Shown here in pieces: positions 34,640 through 45,777 of a stretch of 64,000 nucleotides of DNA. Origin of the DNA: Daedaleopsis sinensis (Eukaryota > Basidiomycota > Agaricomycetes > Polyporales > Polyporaceae). Below the pieces are notes generated by a model. That model was not told where the DNA came from. It saw nothing but the letters and a program-made list of their open reading frames with translations, and searched no databases. The DNA is taken from positions 558,001 to 622,000 of the forward strand of contig CM066303.1 of the NCBI GenBank assembly GCA_033807695.1. Reading direction: 5' to 3'. A program made the position numbers and the translations under genes. The number at the start of each line of letters is the position of its first letter. The first letter of the stretch is position 1.

Positions 34640-35345
34640 TAGCACGCCGGCTTCTTTCTGACCTACATCGACGCTGCACTGGCGACGCTGCATATCGCTG
34701 GTCTTCTGCAACCACAGTCTGCCGCAAGCGATCGATGCTTTCTAGATTGTGCTCGACGACACGGACATAGGCAGGTAGGAGGCACATGAGCGCACCGCGG
34801 ACTACTCTGACTTAGCAATCGTTCTCTGCCTCTCTGGCTCAACGTGGCCGACCTCGGACGGACTTACGAGGCCGTCATCCGCGTGAACTCGTAACCGGGA
34901 AAGGGCGGGATCATCGCGTATGTCGTCCGCACGCACCTCCACATCTTCCTCCGCGCATGCAGTCCAGCAAGAGTTCGGCCGCGTCGTGCAGCGCCAGGTC
35001 GACGGCACAGAGCGCGCCATGGCCACGGAGGAGATCGAGACGCGCTTCCCGGCGTACTACATACCACGTCTCCTCAAATCGAGACGGAGCCGGGGAAGAC
35101 GACAATCCTACCTTGTGTGGCTCTGAGCAAGCTCGCGCTCGTCAGGAAGATTCGTGACGGCCAGACAAGCAAGACGTTTCGAGAGCACGGGCACTCGCTC
35201 ACGACGCAGATGCCGGCTCTTGATGCTCCCGGCCATGCACAGACCCCCCCTTGTCCGCGGTTGTGCCCAAACACCGCCCCGAGCGAAATACGAATCTACA
35301 CGTGTCCGTTGTAGTTACACGTGCGATACTCTACCCTAGAACCAA
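34640..35345 (+). pseudogene. 2-isopropylmalate synthase (LEU4-like) fragment, unit 3
   Basis: The clearest of the three copies. In one frame it reads NVADLGRTYEAVIRVNS, then an in-frame TAA, then PGKGG. This matches the alpha-isopropylmalate synthase motif GRTYEAVIRVNSQSGKGG. After frame changes come AYVVRTHLHI and QEFGRVVQRQVDGTERAMA followed by TEEIETRFPAYY. The stop and shifts rule out a working enzyme. Only the region after the catalytic barrel is represented. Confidence 0.72.
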
Positions 35346-35815
35346 GCAGGGGAGCGTTGAGACACCGAAGTGGCAGTCAAATTCGCGATTTCATCTGAGA
35401 TCTCCCCATCGTCGGCGCCTCTCTGACACACATACAAAATTACGGACACAACGGCTTTCTGCCACGGCCGTGACTCAGGCTGCCAGCGCAAGACAACGTC
35501 CACTGGCAACGCACGATGACGTCCTAAATGCTCGAGGAACACATTCATCGCCGCGATCGGCGTGCAGCATGTAGCGCGCAGTAAGTACACTCCGCTCCGA
35601 TATTGATCTCGCGGAGGACGCCAAGTCACTGATTTGTGCTGAAACCGCCGGTGCCACCATCAACTGCTAAGGCGAAGGTAAAGAAAGCTAGAGCAATGTC
35701 TGGCGGTACCGGCCAGGTACCGGAGGGTACCGGCACGTACTTATATGAAGACAACCTCCACGACTCCGGGGCCGAACTTTCGCCCTGCGCGCCCACTGGT
35801 ACCCTTGACATCGCC
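35346..35815. other. Duplication edge and upstream region of the seven-TM gene
   Basis: Homology to units 1 and 2 ends near 35370. The rest is unique in this window and presumably includes the promoter of the gene starting at 35816. A short cluster of GGTACCGG-like motifs lies at about 35704-35732. No core promoter element identified with confidence. Confidence 0.5.
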
Positions 35816-37105
35816 ATGGCCGCACAATACGTTCCTCCTCCCCCGGGGACAAACTACATCGCGGTGATCGATCCCTCGCTCACGCTGCTCATCATCGTGC
35901 TTGTGTGGACGTCCTTCCTCGTGCCGATCGCGATCGCGCTCTTCCTCTTCTCGACCCCCGCCCTCAGGCGTCGGCCAATATTCTTCCTGAACGTCATCTC
36001 TATCGCCTTCGGCCTTTTCCATGGCGCACTCTACATCCACAACCAAGTTAGTTTCGCCCTCTCTCCCTCCCCGTGCAAGGAGCGTCAAGCTCACGGCTCT
36101 CTCGCAGACATGAGTCATCCTCCTCCGACCCCTGGGGCCCGGGTTCTTCGTCACGCTCGTCATCCTGTCCTTCCTCATCCCCATGTTCGCCGAGTTCATC
36201 CTCCTCATCCGCGTATACGCCGTCTACCCGCCCCGTGTAACTCCCCGCCTCGCGCTTGTCGCAGTCTACGTGCCCATCGTCGCGTTCAAGATCGCGCGGC
36301 TGACGAACAACATCATGTTCACGGTGCAGTGGGTGGAGGCAGTGAGCCGGGACCCGATGAACTTCCTGCAATCCGACCAGGCGGGGGTGAACGGGCCGTA
36401 TGTGAAGATCGAGTGGTTCCTCATGCTATTTGACAACTCGTGAGTGCTCGATCTTCACGTGTGCTCAACGGAGACGGACGGTGACGCTGTGCGGAGTACA
36501 GGTATACGTCTCTACTGTGCCTGTACAGACTCCGCGAAGGCTCGCAGGGCACTGTGCGCACAGGACCTGACGCGATGGTTATGTCCAGCGGCGTGAAGAG
36601 TGAGTCCATGCCCACATCTCCGCACACAGGCTGGGGAGCTGAGCTACCTCGCGCCCGTCTAGGCTCCTACGGCGCGCGCCTCCAAGCGCTCTTCTGGATC
36701 GCGGCCTCGAACTTCGTCTTCCCCGTCCTCCTGAACGTCGTCCAGCTGATCTTCGTCTTCCGCTCCGCGAACCCGCTCGACAGCACGTATGTGTTTATGG
36801 TGAACCTGTACGTGCACCTCATCGGCGTCCTCCTCGCGACACTGTGGTGCTCGGGAACGCGCTGGCTCCACGACGGCACCGGGAGTTGGGGCTCACGGAC
36901 GGCCGCGGAGCGTATGCATGCGATGAGCTCGATCCGGTTCCCGCCTATGCGGACGGATGACTCCGGGAGCTCGGTAGAGCAAGCGTACAAGTCGACCGTG
37001 AGGTGTCCGGGGGAGAGCTCACGGTGTCGAGAGCCATCTTCTATGAACGTGGAGAGCAAGGTTTCGGACTCGGCGCGAGATTCGGACTGGGACAACACGA
37101 GCTGA
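35816..37105 (+). CDS. Seven-transmembrane (GPCR-like) membrane protein
   Basis: Starts MAAQYVPPPPGTNYIAVIDP. Exons 35816-36050, 36115-36439, 36502-36599 and 36663-37105 keep frame and give 366 residues. Hydrophobic helices are visible at LTLLIIVLVWTSFLVPIAIA, RRPIFFLNVISIAFGLFHGA, FFVTLVILSFLIPMFAEFIL, RLALVAVYVPIVAFKIARL, the segment around IEWFLMLFDNSYTSLLCLYR, ALFWIAASNFVFPVLLNVVQ and YVFMVNLYVHLIGVLLATLW. That makes seven, with a Ser-rich cytoplasmic tail. This matches a widespread, uncharacterised Agaricomycete seven-helix family. It does not look like an Ste3 pheromone receptor. The first intron has poor borders (GTTTCG donor; the better GTTAGT donor four bases earlier gives a stop), so that junction is uncertain. 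Ligand and function unknown. Confidence 0.75.
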
Positions 37106-39457
37106 GTACGAGGTCCAGACATTGTGTATTTGTATCGTTTAACAGGTGATATCCCACTTACCCCAGCCGTACTGTATACCTAGATATCATGAGCACACTA
37201 GCTATTGGACAACAAGGTTAATCGATTCCGTTGTCGATGCGCCCAACGAGTCAGTGGCCTGGGCTCTTCAACTCGACTCCACGGATGCTGAGACGCCGAG
37301 GGAACGTTCGGGAGTCTTGCGCACGTTGCATCCCGTTGTGTTCCGAGAGTCACCATGGGCACTGAGGTTGGCCACGGACTTCCACCTCCTCGCCCGTGTT
37401 CATTTTTCTCGTACATCCTCAATTGCTCACGCGCGGACATGCCGATACTCGATAAATATTACTCCAACTCCTAGAAGTTGCCCGAGTCTCTGCGCATACT
37501 TACCCGCTGCTGCTTCTGCTCGGCCCTGGAGTCAAACAAACACCGAAAATCTCGACTCTCGACTGGATGACGGACATGAGACTTACTTACGGACCTTGGG
37601 CAACGCGCTTCTACCAAAACTCTAGACTTGACGACTGTGCGATCTTGCCCTTGAACGTTCAATAGTCGTATCCAGTGGCCCGTGCTCATGCTGTTGGCAC
37701 GCAACAAATGGCGTCCACCCGAAACAGTTGAAGTATTGGGAGATTGCTTTTGAGATAGTCGTCCAACGAAGAGCGAAGGGAGGTAGCTTTGACGGTGAGT
37801 ACTCTACTCCGGATGGTTATATGGCTGTGCATATCTATCCAATAAAGTGAATGCGTTACAGGCTACTGCATGCGTATGATGAAGATGTTCAATGTATGGA
37901 CCACGTTCGCATGCCAATCATGATTCTGCTCCCCGACATTGGTCACCCGGCCACATCGAGCCTTCAATTCCTTGCGCGAGGATGCTTCATGATCCCGGCG
38001 GAGGCGAATCGCCATCGCCAGCATTTCCCCAGTACGCTACGGTATGTCAATATCAGGTTGTCTCGCCGTCTCGCACGGAGCCCGTTGCTCGCGATGCAAT
38101 GTTGAGTGTTCATACCTCTCCATCCGTCGTCATCCTTGTACACGGTTTCCTCCCAACCATCCCCACCTACAAATCCTCTGCTCCTCTTTCATAAGAGAGT
38201 CCGTCACCGACCAGCAGTGTCTCGTTATGCTCCGCGCAATATGGACAGCGTACTTGAAAGATCAAGCGCAGGCGTTCTGACTTCAAGCTCAGCTTATCCG
38301 CACACCGCAAAGACTGGCCATACGCGTCGACCACTGGACAGACTTCTTCGACGTCCTTTGCACTCATTGGCAATGCAGTTGAAAGCACCGGAGTACACCT
38401 CGCCACATGCGCTGTGCCGCTTTCGAGAGTCTGCATGGCCCGCCCCGCTCTTTCGAACATTTGTCCCACTATCCTCACGATCCAGTATACCCGAGCTGCC
38501 TCTGTCTGCATATGCCCGTACTCGCATAAATGGCGCCCTCGACGTCATCGTCTGTATCACATGCGGAGCGTCGATCAGTGCGTTGCATCCGCTCCGCACA
38601 TGCGACGATGCATATGCCCTCTTCATCGTGAACGTGGACGTCAGTGCGCCTCATCACCGCCCCCTCGCGAACTCCTTGGGTACGGGCGCGTGCTAGTGCA
38701 GTGACTCCGAGTTGCAGTGCTCGGTGGAGCCCGAGTGCGACCTGCTCGCTCGCGTGCGCCCGGGGATGCACGATGTTACGGTGGATGCATAACCCTGCGA
38801 GCACCCGCGGGCGTGGACCAAATGCACGCTTCGATCTCCTAGGTGCTGTGGGCTTGGTGGGGAGACGCGAGGGCATGGTGCACGACTTCCTCGGCCTGTG
38901 CTACGTAGCGGTGTTTGTCAGACATGGTTTGTTCTCCTCAGACACTCTGATAGAGACCCACACGTAGTAACTATCTCCACAGACGTTGTCACAGTTCGAT
39001 TGTAGCATCGCCCATCGGTAAAATCAATGCGATGTGATCCGACATCAAGTCACCGGCATGATTAGGGAAGGAAACCCAGTACAATCAGGTCTGACCAGTA
39101 TTACTCTCCCGCCACAGTCGACGCTCACACATTTGTAGGCACCAATCCTCTAGTACGATGATTTATATCCGCATCTATGGCTACGAACGTACACCATGAA
39201 CGATCTATACCTGCCGTACGTTGTGCTTCTTGACGACATTAGGAACTCAATTTGCTGTTCCAAGGTCCGATGTAGGTTCTCTCTCACTCTCGAATGTGTG
39301 TTCGTTGCTAACCGTCAAATCGATCTGTCACATGTCAGGAAGGAAGGTGTGCACAGGCACAACGTCTATTCTACCGCACACCGGCGACATAATACATATA
39401 GCCGAAGTTCTCGCAGATATTTGGACGTGTCGACTGCCCTCCTGGCGCGGCTTTCCT
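37106..39457. other. Intergenic; left arm of a ~4-kb tandem duplication
   Basis: From about 37115 (ATTGTGTATTTGTATCGT) the sequence parallels 41190-42990. Patches at 38.4-38.9 kb match 41.9-42.35 kb, and 38.96-39.45 kb matches 42.43-42.9 kb closely. Open frames are short and not kept between the copies. The last 500 bases before 39458 are well conserved and probably hold promoter and leader of the gene that follows. Confidence 0.55.
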
Positions 39458-40939
39458 ATGAGGTCCTCGACGTTCCTTTCCGGCCCGGCGCCGACCCTTC
39501 GCTACTATGTCGTCCTCCTCGTCGCTCTTTTCTCCTTCTTCAAATCAACTGTGGCCGTTAGCATCGCTCTTCAAACAGCACTGATGCCGGGATTCCCTAA
39601 CGTCACGCAATGCGCGGCCAACTTTGAGCTCCTTTGGAAGGGTGGGGCAGCACCATGGCTCGTCACCATTACCGGCGCTACTCCAGGCGACATCATCGAA
39701 AAGGGGACAGTTGATTTGCCGTCGTTCTTATGGAGTCCCATTTCTCTGCCGGTTGGGTCTACCGGACAAATCACTATTACCGACTTCAACCAGGAGCAGG
39801 CCATATCTCCCTATACCATCGTTTCCAACCCCAAAGGGATCAACCTCTGCGGAGTCTTTACCCCTCTCGAATCCCCTTTCACGTCTGAAACCTTCTCATC
39901 TGGCCCGTCGGCTACCGAGTGAGTCCAGTTGTTTGCTTTACGAACCCCAAATTCAACCTCCCACAGCACGACTACCCATTCTACCAAGATTGGGCAGCCC
40001 GCTGGTCTGAATCCCGGCAGTGCAACCTTTTCATCATCCGGAGCGGCTCCTGTGCAATCCAGCATCCAGATCTCTCCTTCTCAGAATACTCAGCCCTCTG
40101 ATTCGACTCGTGGTGCGACTACTGGTATCGTGATAGGAGTTGTGACTTTTTTCTTCGCTCTTGGGTGTCTTGTGGTTGTGTACTGTCTGCGAAGACGGAA
40201 GCGTAGGCGTCGTGTACACCACTTCGAAGAGACACACCAGCACGCGAGCCGTGAGGAACCAGGTAGATGTTCTCGTCGCCTATCGAATGATACAGTTCTG
40301 GCTCACGTCCATCTTCTCGTATCAGACCTACACCGTCGAGGCTCTCTGGCTTCGCTCTCCCTTGGCACCGCCGAGCACAGCTTGAGCACAGGCGGGTCGC
40401 CTCTGCAACCCGCGCAGCCTCCTCGGACATCTTCCCTCGCAATGGGGCTATCACAATTGGATGCTGAGTCTTTGCTCGCATCGCCTCCCGCGCGCCGGTC
40501 ACATACCCCTCCGCTTCTGTGGACCACATCGAGCATCACATTTCCGGAGAAGACGGCGGGCGACTCGGAGCCAGTCTCTACAGCGCAGGCGTTCCCCGTA
40601 CTTCCGTTTTTGACAGCGCAGAGCGCTCCATCCTCGCGTGATAGGCCAAGTCCCCCCGATGCAGCGCTCTTGCGAGCGACGATACAGGACTTTTTTCGCT
40701 CCCTCTCTTCCGGACAACGCCAACGCCTCATGAATGGTGAAGAGCTCGATATCCCGGGTAGTAGAAGACAATCGAGAGTCGAGGTCGATAGGGGCCCGGG
40801 GATACAGCTCTCCGGACAGCCGGTGCCGAGTGGTGAGCGAGGAATGTCTGACGACGCTCACAGCATTGCGTCGTACACTTCCACCCTCCCGCCTCCCTAT
40901 TCCAGCACACCTCCACGTGTTGCATCTGCTGTAGAGTGA
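39458..40939 (+). CDS. Secreted-ectodomain, single-TM protein (Kre9/Knh1-like), long form
   Basis: Exons 39458-39918, 39967-40262 and 40326-40939 keep frame and give 456 residues. The N-terminus has a signal peptide (YYVVLLVALFSFFKSTVAV). Residues ~35-140 form a Kre9/Knh1-like beta domain (TQCAANFELLWKGGAAPWLV ... LPVGSTGQITITDFNQE ... GINLC). A Ser/Thr-rich stalk follows, then one helix at about 206-228 (TGIVIGVVTFFFALGCLVVV), a basic stop-transfer (RRRKRRRR) and a long cytoplasmic tail with TLPPPYSSTPP near the end. This is the layout of Agaricomycete wall-sensor-like proteins. Role in sensing or anchoring at the cell wall is inferred; no direct evidence of function. Relatives at 43.0 and 47.9 kb share parts of it. 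Confidence 0.78.
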
Positions 40940-43002
40940 ACTCGTCTCGCTCGCGATTTCTTCATGGCAGTTGAGACAGGTATGCGAATCAATTGTACGT
41001 ACGTTGTGCTTCGCAGTTCTGCTGGGACTTGGTGACGGTTCTATGCTATATGTCTGACCTTGTCCGATACATCCTTCGTGCAGTCGCCTCCGACAATCCA
41101 TAGTGCCAAATTCCCTTCAATCTGTTGCGGTTATCTATTCAAAGCTCATTTCTGTACATCTGTAAGTTCATCCGGGCCCTGTTGAGCGACATTGTGTATT
41201 TGTATCGTCTAAAAGGTGATAGCTTACCCAAGCTGTACTGATTATGAGCACGCTAGTGGACAAGGTTAACCAATATCGATGCGCCCAACTTGGGCTCGAA
41301 CCGAGTCGACGATTCAACTCACTCGAGTCTCGTAACTGAGACGCTGAGGGACAGTCCGGGGATTCCTGTGCACTTGACATTCCGTTATTTTCCGGGAGTT
41401 TGAAGTAAGCATCCTCCTCCCCCGAGTCGTCGCTCTCCTCCTCGTTCTCCTCTAGAATCTCCTCACACACTGCCCGCTGCTGCCATTGCTCAGGAGTCAA
41501 GCAAAGACGAAGTGACTGTATTGATTTGATGTCGCCAATATTCAAGGCTGATAATGCACGACCACTCGACGACTTTGAACGTTTGACTCCAGTGCTCGTA
41601 CATCAGAAGTTGTATCTATCCGCGCGCGCTCATGCTGTTCGCTCGGAGTATCGGAGGGAACGGAACTAGGTTCGTCTGTGATTGCTGTACTCTGTGCGGT
41701 GATACGATGCACTCGATAGCACGACTGCATTACAGCGCATGCGCATAATGAGAATGTGTGGATCGGGGATCATAAGGAATGCGTCGAGACTTCAATTCCA
41801 TGCGCGAAGATTCTTTACGCTCCCGGAGGAGGTCGCCCCATGTGTTGTGCCACTTCCGTGAGCTCGCACAGCACAGCGCACACTGCAGGTCACAAGGTCC
41901 CGTTCTGTCCCGCTCTTTCGAATATTGTGACCCTATCCTCACCACCTCCAGCCAGGTAGCCTCCGACTGCCCATGCCCACATACTCACATGGATGCAGCC
42001 TTCGACCTCGTCGTCGCTAGTGTATCGCAGACAGAGCGTTCATTGCATTCGCTCCGCACATGCGACGATGCATGTGCATCATGTCTTCATCGTGGACCTG
42101 TCAATGGCCTTTATCACCGCCTCCCCGCGAAAGCCTTGGGTACGGGCGCGTGCTAGGTTACTTACTCCGAGTCGTAGATCGTGGCGGAGCTCGAGCACGA
42201 CCTGCTCACTCGCGTCCCCCCGGGGAACGCACGATGTTACAGCGGATGCGCATGCTTGCGAGCACGGGCTGGCGTGGGTCATGTGCACGATCCGGTCTTA
42301 TCCTAGGATCTGGGAGCGATGGGTGCTAGTGACGCAGTCTCTGCGAAGCAACGCGAGACAACTTCCTCGGCCTGTGCTACGCAGAGATGGATATCAGACA
42401 TGGTTCGTTCCTCTCACACCCTCTCACACAACTCTACAAGAGACCCACTGTAGTAACTATCTCCACAGACGTTGTCACAGTTCGATTGTAGCATCTCATC
42501 TCCCATGGGTCAACGCAATGCGATGTGATCTGACATCAAGTCACCGGCGTGATTAGGCAAGGAAACCTAGTACAATTAGGTGCGACCAGTATCTTCTCCT
42601 GGCCACAGTCGACGATCACACACTTGTAGGCACCATCGTCTGGTATGATGATTCGTATCCGCATCTATGGCTACCGTACATCATGAAGGATCGATACCTG
42701 CCGTACGTTGTGCTTCTTGACAACGCCCAAAGCAGTAACTCAATTCGCTGTTCCAAGGGAGCCTTCCAATGTAGGTTCTCTCTCGCTGTTGAATCTGTGT
42801 TCGTTGCCAACCGAAAAATCGATCTGTCATACGTCGGGAAGGGGAGTTTGCTCAAGCACAATATCTACACTACCGCACACCGCCGACAGCGTACAAGTAG
42901 CCGTTCGGGGAGACCTTTGGGCGCCTCGGCTTCCCTCCTGGTGTGGATATCTCATGAGGCCCTCGACTTCCCTTTCCGGTCCGGCACCGACCCTTGGCTA
43001 CT
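40940..43002. other. Intergenic; right arm of the tandem duplication
   Basis: Parallels 37.1-39.46 kb. It contains one minus-strand open stretch described separately (41168-41545). From 42.43 to 42.99 kb it resembles the promoter-proximal part of the upstream copy, including a remnant of the signal-peptide codons just before 43003, now out of frame with the downstream gene. Confidence 0.5.
41168..41545 (-). CDS. Hypothetical ORF with acidic tract (uncertain)
   Basis: An open minus-strand stretch of about 125 codons with protein-like composition: TPEQWQQRAVCEEILEENEE followed by an acidic ESDDSGEEDAYF run. The frame upstream (41730-41542, MQSCYRVHRITAQSTAITDE) is in a different phase, so an intron or a shift would be needed to join them. 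Homologous DNA at 37.2-37.7 kb is broken. No family recognised; it may be the remnant of an older gene. Confidence 0.3.
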   Translation of the reverse strand: MNIGDIKSIQSLRLCLTPEQWQQRAVCEEILEENEEESDDSGEEDAYFKLPENNGMSSAQESPDCPSASQLRDSSELNRRLGSSPSWAHRYWLTLSTSVLIISTAWVSYHLLDDTNTQCRSTGPG

Positions 43003-43874
43003 ATGTCGTCATCGCCGCTCGCGCCTCCGAAGATGTCAACGACCGTCGACCAGTCCTCACACACAATTCTGAACGACGGCACCATTGCCGGAATCGCCAT
43101 CGAAGCATCGTTATCTCTCGTCGTGCTAGTAGGGATCGCAATTTGGCTTGTCCGCAGACGACGGCAGCGCCTGCGCTTCATAGACCTCGGTGCGTGTCAC
43201 AGAATGCCGCTTTCTGAGCATGTGCTGACGTCGCTCACATCTTTCCTCTCGTTGGTGACCTAGACCGTCGAGGGTCTCTGGCATCGCTCTCCCCCGACAC
43301 AGCCGATCATAGCTTGAGCACAGGCAGGGCGCCTGTACAACCTGCGCACCCTCTTCGTACATCTTCCCTCGCAGTTGAGCTATCACGATGGGATGTCGAG
43401 TCTTCGCTCACATCGTCTCCCTCGCGCCGGTCACATACCCCTCCGCTTCCAGGGAACACATCCGAGAACGTCACATGTCCGAAGAAGATGGCGGGCGAGA
43501 TGGAGCCAGTCCCTATAGCGCAGGCGTCCCCTACACTTCCGTTATCGACAGCGCAGGGCGCTCCATCCGGGCCTGATAGGCCAAGTCCCCCTGATACAGC
43601 ACTCTTACGAGCGACGATACTGGACGTCCTTCGCACACTCTCATCCGGACAACGCCAACGCCTTCTCAATGGTGAAGAGCTCGATATCCCAGGTACTCAG
43701 CCTAGAAGACAGTCGAGAGTCGAAGTCGATAGGGGGATACAGCTCTCCGAACAGCCGGTGCTAAGTGGCGAGCGGGGAACGTCTGACGACGCTCAAAGCA
43801 CTGCGTCGTACGCGTCCACTCTCCCGCCTCCCTACTCGAGCACGCCTCCGCATGCTGCGTCCGCTGTAGAGTGA
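43003..43874 (+). CDS. Single-TM protein lacking the ectodomain (mosaic paralogue)
   Basis: Starts MSSSPLAPPKMSTTVDQSSH. Exon 1 runs from 43003 to about 43188 (donor GTGCGT), and exon 2 from about 43264 to 43874. The TM exon (ILNDGTIAGIAIEASLSL, VVLVGIAIWLVRRRRQR) matches the 47.9-kb copy, while the cytoplasmic exon (DRRGSLASLS ... TLPPPYSSTPPHAASAVE) matches the 39.5-kb copy. Between the signal-peptide codons and the TM segment, the Kre9-like domain present in both relatives is missing. The remaining signal-peptide codons lie upstream in another frame. The product would therefore be a short membrane protein with no ectodomain, or the locus is a pseudogene with its downstream exons still open. 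Confidence 0.55.
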
Positions 43875-44473
43875 ACTCGACTCGCTCGCAGTTGCTGCGA
43901 TGCTTACGAATCAATTGTACGTCCCTTGTGCTTCAGCATTGATCGTCGTTGAACGGTCTTGCAGTAGCTTCCGACAATCCATGGTGCGAAATGCCTTGCA
44001 GTCTGATCGATAAGCCAAACACGGACACTTCGACGCTGGAAATGTGTGTACTATTCTCTCGCGACAATCATACGGTCGCCGGGGTCTCGTGTAGGAAGTA
44101 ATGAAGGCTGTGAGGCGTGCATGAGATCGATCAGAAGCCGAAGCTGCAAGAGATCACGCTCAGCGGTCAGAAGCCATATGTATACCATGCCAGCGGCAGC
44201 CTCACCCCGTGTCACCATTTATAAGGGTCTCTCCCATCCAGAGCTACTACCGCCACCCATCAAGTAGATCACCTTCAACGTACATACCCTGATCGCTGCA
44301 TCTACCGCTGACCGTACTAACTTGACTTACTTGCTTCGCAAGGTCTTTGATAAAGCGTAGCACATCTGGGACGGAGACCGTGGCGTGCTCCTCGAGTCTT
44401 CTACTATCAGGATGACGGTGTGTAGAGTATGCGTATCCCATATTTGTGATATCTTGACACGATGTCGTTTTAG
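43875..44473. other. Intergenic, no supported gene
   Basis: About 600 bases between a 3' end and the F-box exon start. A small upstream exon of the F-box gene may lie here, since the family has a first exon of about 30 codons before the exon that starts with the F-box. I could not place it with confidence. Nothing else recognised. Confidence 0.45.
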
Positions 44474-45777
44474 ATGTCACGGCCCATTCCTGCAGAAATC
44501 ACAGATCATATCATCAGTCTCGTCGAAGTTAGACATCATGGGGAAATGCGCACACTCTGCAACTGCTCCCTCGTTTGTCGCGCTTGGCTTCCGAAGAGTA
44601 GAACTCGTCTTTTTGACCAGATTTATTTTTCGGATCAACACAATTACAACAAGTTCAACACCACCATCCTTCGCAACGCCTTCCATGCAGCCATGGCTTA
44701 CACACGTCCACGAGATCACGGTTCGTGCCCCTGGCTCAGAGGACGAAATTCCCAGTCCTGCCGATCCACATGAAGAGAAATGGAGCCAGCGATTCATGCA
44801 CGAGATCGCTGGTCGCTTGCCAAACTTGAAGGCTATGTATCTTCGAGGGTTCGACTGGGTCCATCTTCCTCCTCATCCCACTATATGCACGACTTTCTCG
44901 ACTTTCCGGAATCTGAGAGCACTCACTCTATGCGACTGCAGCCTGCCTTCCTTCAGTATCCTTCACGACATCATCGTAGCCCTTCCATCCCTCAAAGAAC
45001 TCGAACTATGGGACGTCAAATGCCCTCCAGCTCCCCGGGAGGTCATCTTCATAAGTCGCCGAGCGTACCCGACTCTCACCGCTCTTACGATCTTGTTCCC
45101 ATGTGAGAAGACCAAACACTCCATAAACAATCTCTTGCACTGGCTTGGCACCACTCCAACAACCCGAACTATCAGGATCATCTGTTTCCGTACTTATGGG
45201 GCCAAGTCCTGGATCGATAGCCAGGTGGAGTTCATGTACAAAATCTCTCATTCAGTTACGAGTCTGTCACGTCCCCACTTGACAACGGGTAAGCCGATAC
45301 GCCAATATTAGTATATGCGTGCGGATGAGCTAATGATCTGTAGATCTTCCTCGGATACCCGTCGGCGAACTAGTAAATCTAGAGATCCTCGCCCTCGAGT
45401 TTTGGAAAGGGGATACCTGGGTCGACCTCGTCTTTGCGCTGCAGCAGCTTCGCAGTCAATGCCTCCGTGAACTTCACCTTCACGACATACCAAGACACGA
45501 ATTTCCCCCGTACCGGCGCCGCGACCTGTGTATCGATAGTAACGGACTGGAGGCGGTCGATAGAGTGCTGGAAGGGCTTAACTTCAAGCTTCTTACAGTG
45601 GTCGAGTTCCGGGTTGTGGCACCCATTGTGCCTCGAGGTTACTTTGATGCCGTGAGTGCGCGGCTGTTGTCGACTCTCCATTCCAACCTTCCAAAGCTAC
45701 TTGCACGGGGCATCATCGAGCTAGACTATGATTGGTATGTCATGCATTTGCTAAGTCAACTACTGGCGAATAGCTGA
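44474..45777 (+). pseudogene. F-box/LRR gene with a single frameshift
   Basis: The plus strand reads MSRPIPAEITDHIISLVEV, an F-box with CSLVCRAWLPKSRTRLFDQI, up to NTTILRNA near 44680. One base too many (at about 44676-44684) then moves the frame to SMQPWLTHVHEITV, the expected continuation by comparison with the other F-box genes (SETMKPWLDHV). After that it stays open: leucine-rich segments (FRNLRALTLCDCSLPSF, IVALPSLKELELWDV), an intron at 45289-45343, then LPRIPVGELVNLEILALEF to the stop at 45777. All else looks functional, so this is either a very young pseudogene or a sequencing error. The first exon is preceded by TAG, an acceptor, so an unplaced upstream exon is likely. It belongs to the same superfamily as the 1-30 kb genes but is diverged. 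Confidence 0.7.

Larger units (their letters stand above)
1..35370. repeat. Three tandem copies of a ~9-10 kb segment (F-box gene + LEU4-like remnant)
   Basis: Aligning by eye, the F-box 5' ends at about 1-340, 20.3-21.04 and 29.9-30.63 kb are homologous. So are the LEU4-like remnants at 7.3, 24.6 and 34.6 kb and the F-box 3' halves at 11.55 and 29.13 kb. Spacers match too: 8.0-11.5 kb with 25.4-29.1 kb, and 21.0-24.4 kb with 30.6-34.4 kb. After subtracting the transposon at 12299-20291, the distance between successive F-box 3' ends is about 9.6 kb. Unit 1 carries about 4 kb of extra sequence between roughly 2.83 and 7.3 kb, which includes another F-box gene. Homology of the third unit stops near 35370, where sequence unique in this window begins. 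Copies differ by many substitutions and small indels, so this is not an assembly duplicate. No reverse transcriptase or integrase motif was seen, and no LTR edges. Confidence 0.75.
37110..43874. repeat. Tandem duplication of a ~4-kb segment with a Kre9-like/TM gene
   Basis: Copy 1 is about 37115-40990 and copy 2 about 41190-43920. Both start with GACATTGTGTATTTGTATCG and end after a homologous gene finishing in PPYSSTPP..ASAVE. Copy 2 is shorter because of deletions in the spacer and of the gene's ectodomain exon. Confidence 0.7.

Noticed and set aside
1..35370. Large repeat unit as an LTR retrotransposon or Helitron
   Set aside because: No reverse transcriptase, integrase, Rep or helicase motifs, no LTR pair and no clean termini were found; a segmental tandem duplication explains it better.
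35816..37105. Seven-TM protein as an Ste3-type pheromone receptor
   Set aside because: Helix sequences and loops do not show the Ste3 pattern; it fits better an uncharacterised Agaricomycete seven-helix family.
36667..37122. Minus-strand open frame of about 150 codons
   Set aside because: Antisense to the last exon of the seven-TM gene, composition explained by that gene's GC-rich codons.
41275..41350. Possible tRNA on the minus strand (GGTTCGAGCCC resembles a B box)
   Set aside because: No matching acceptor stem and no good A box at the right distance; the related sequence near 37.25 kb lacks the B box.
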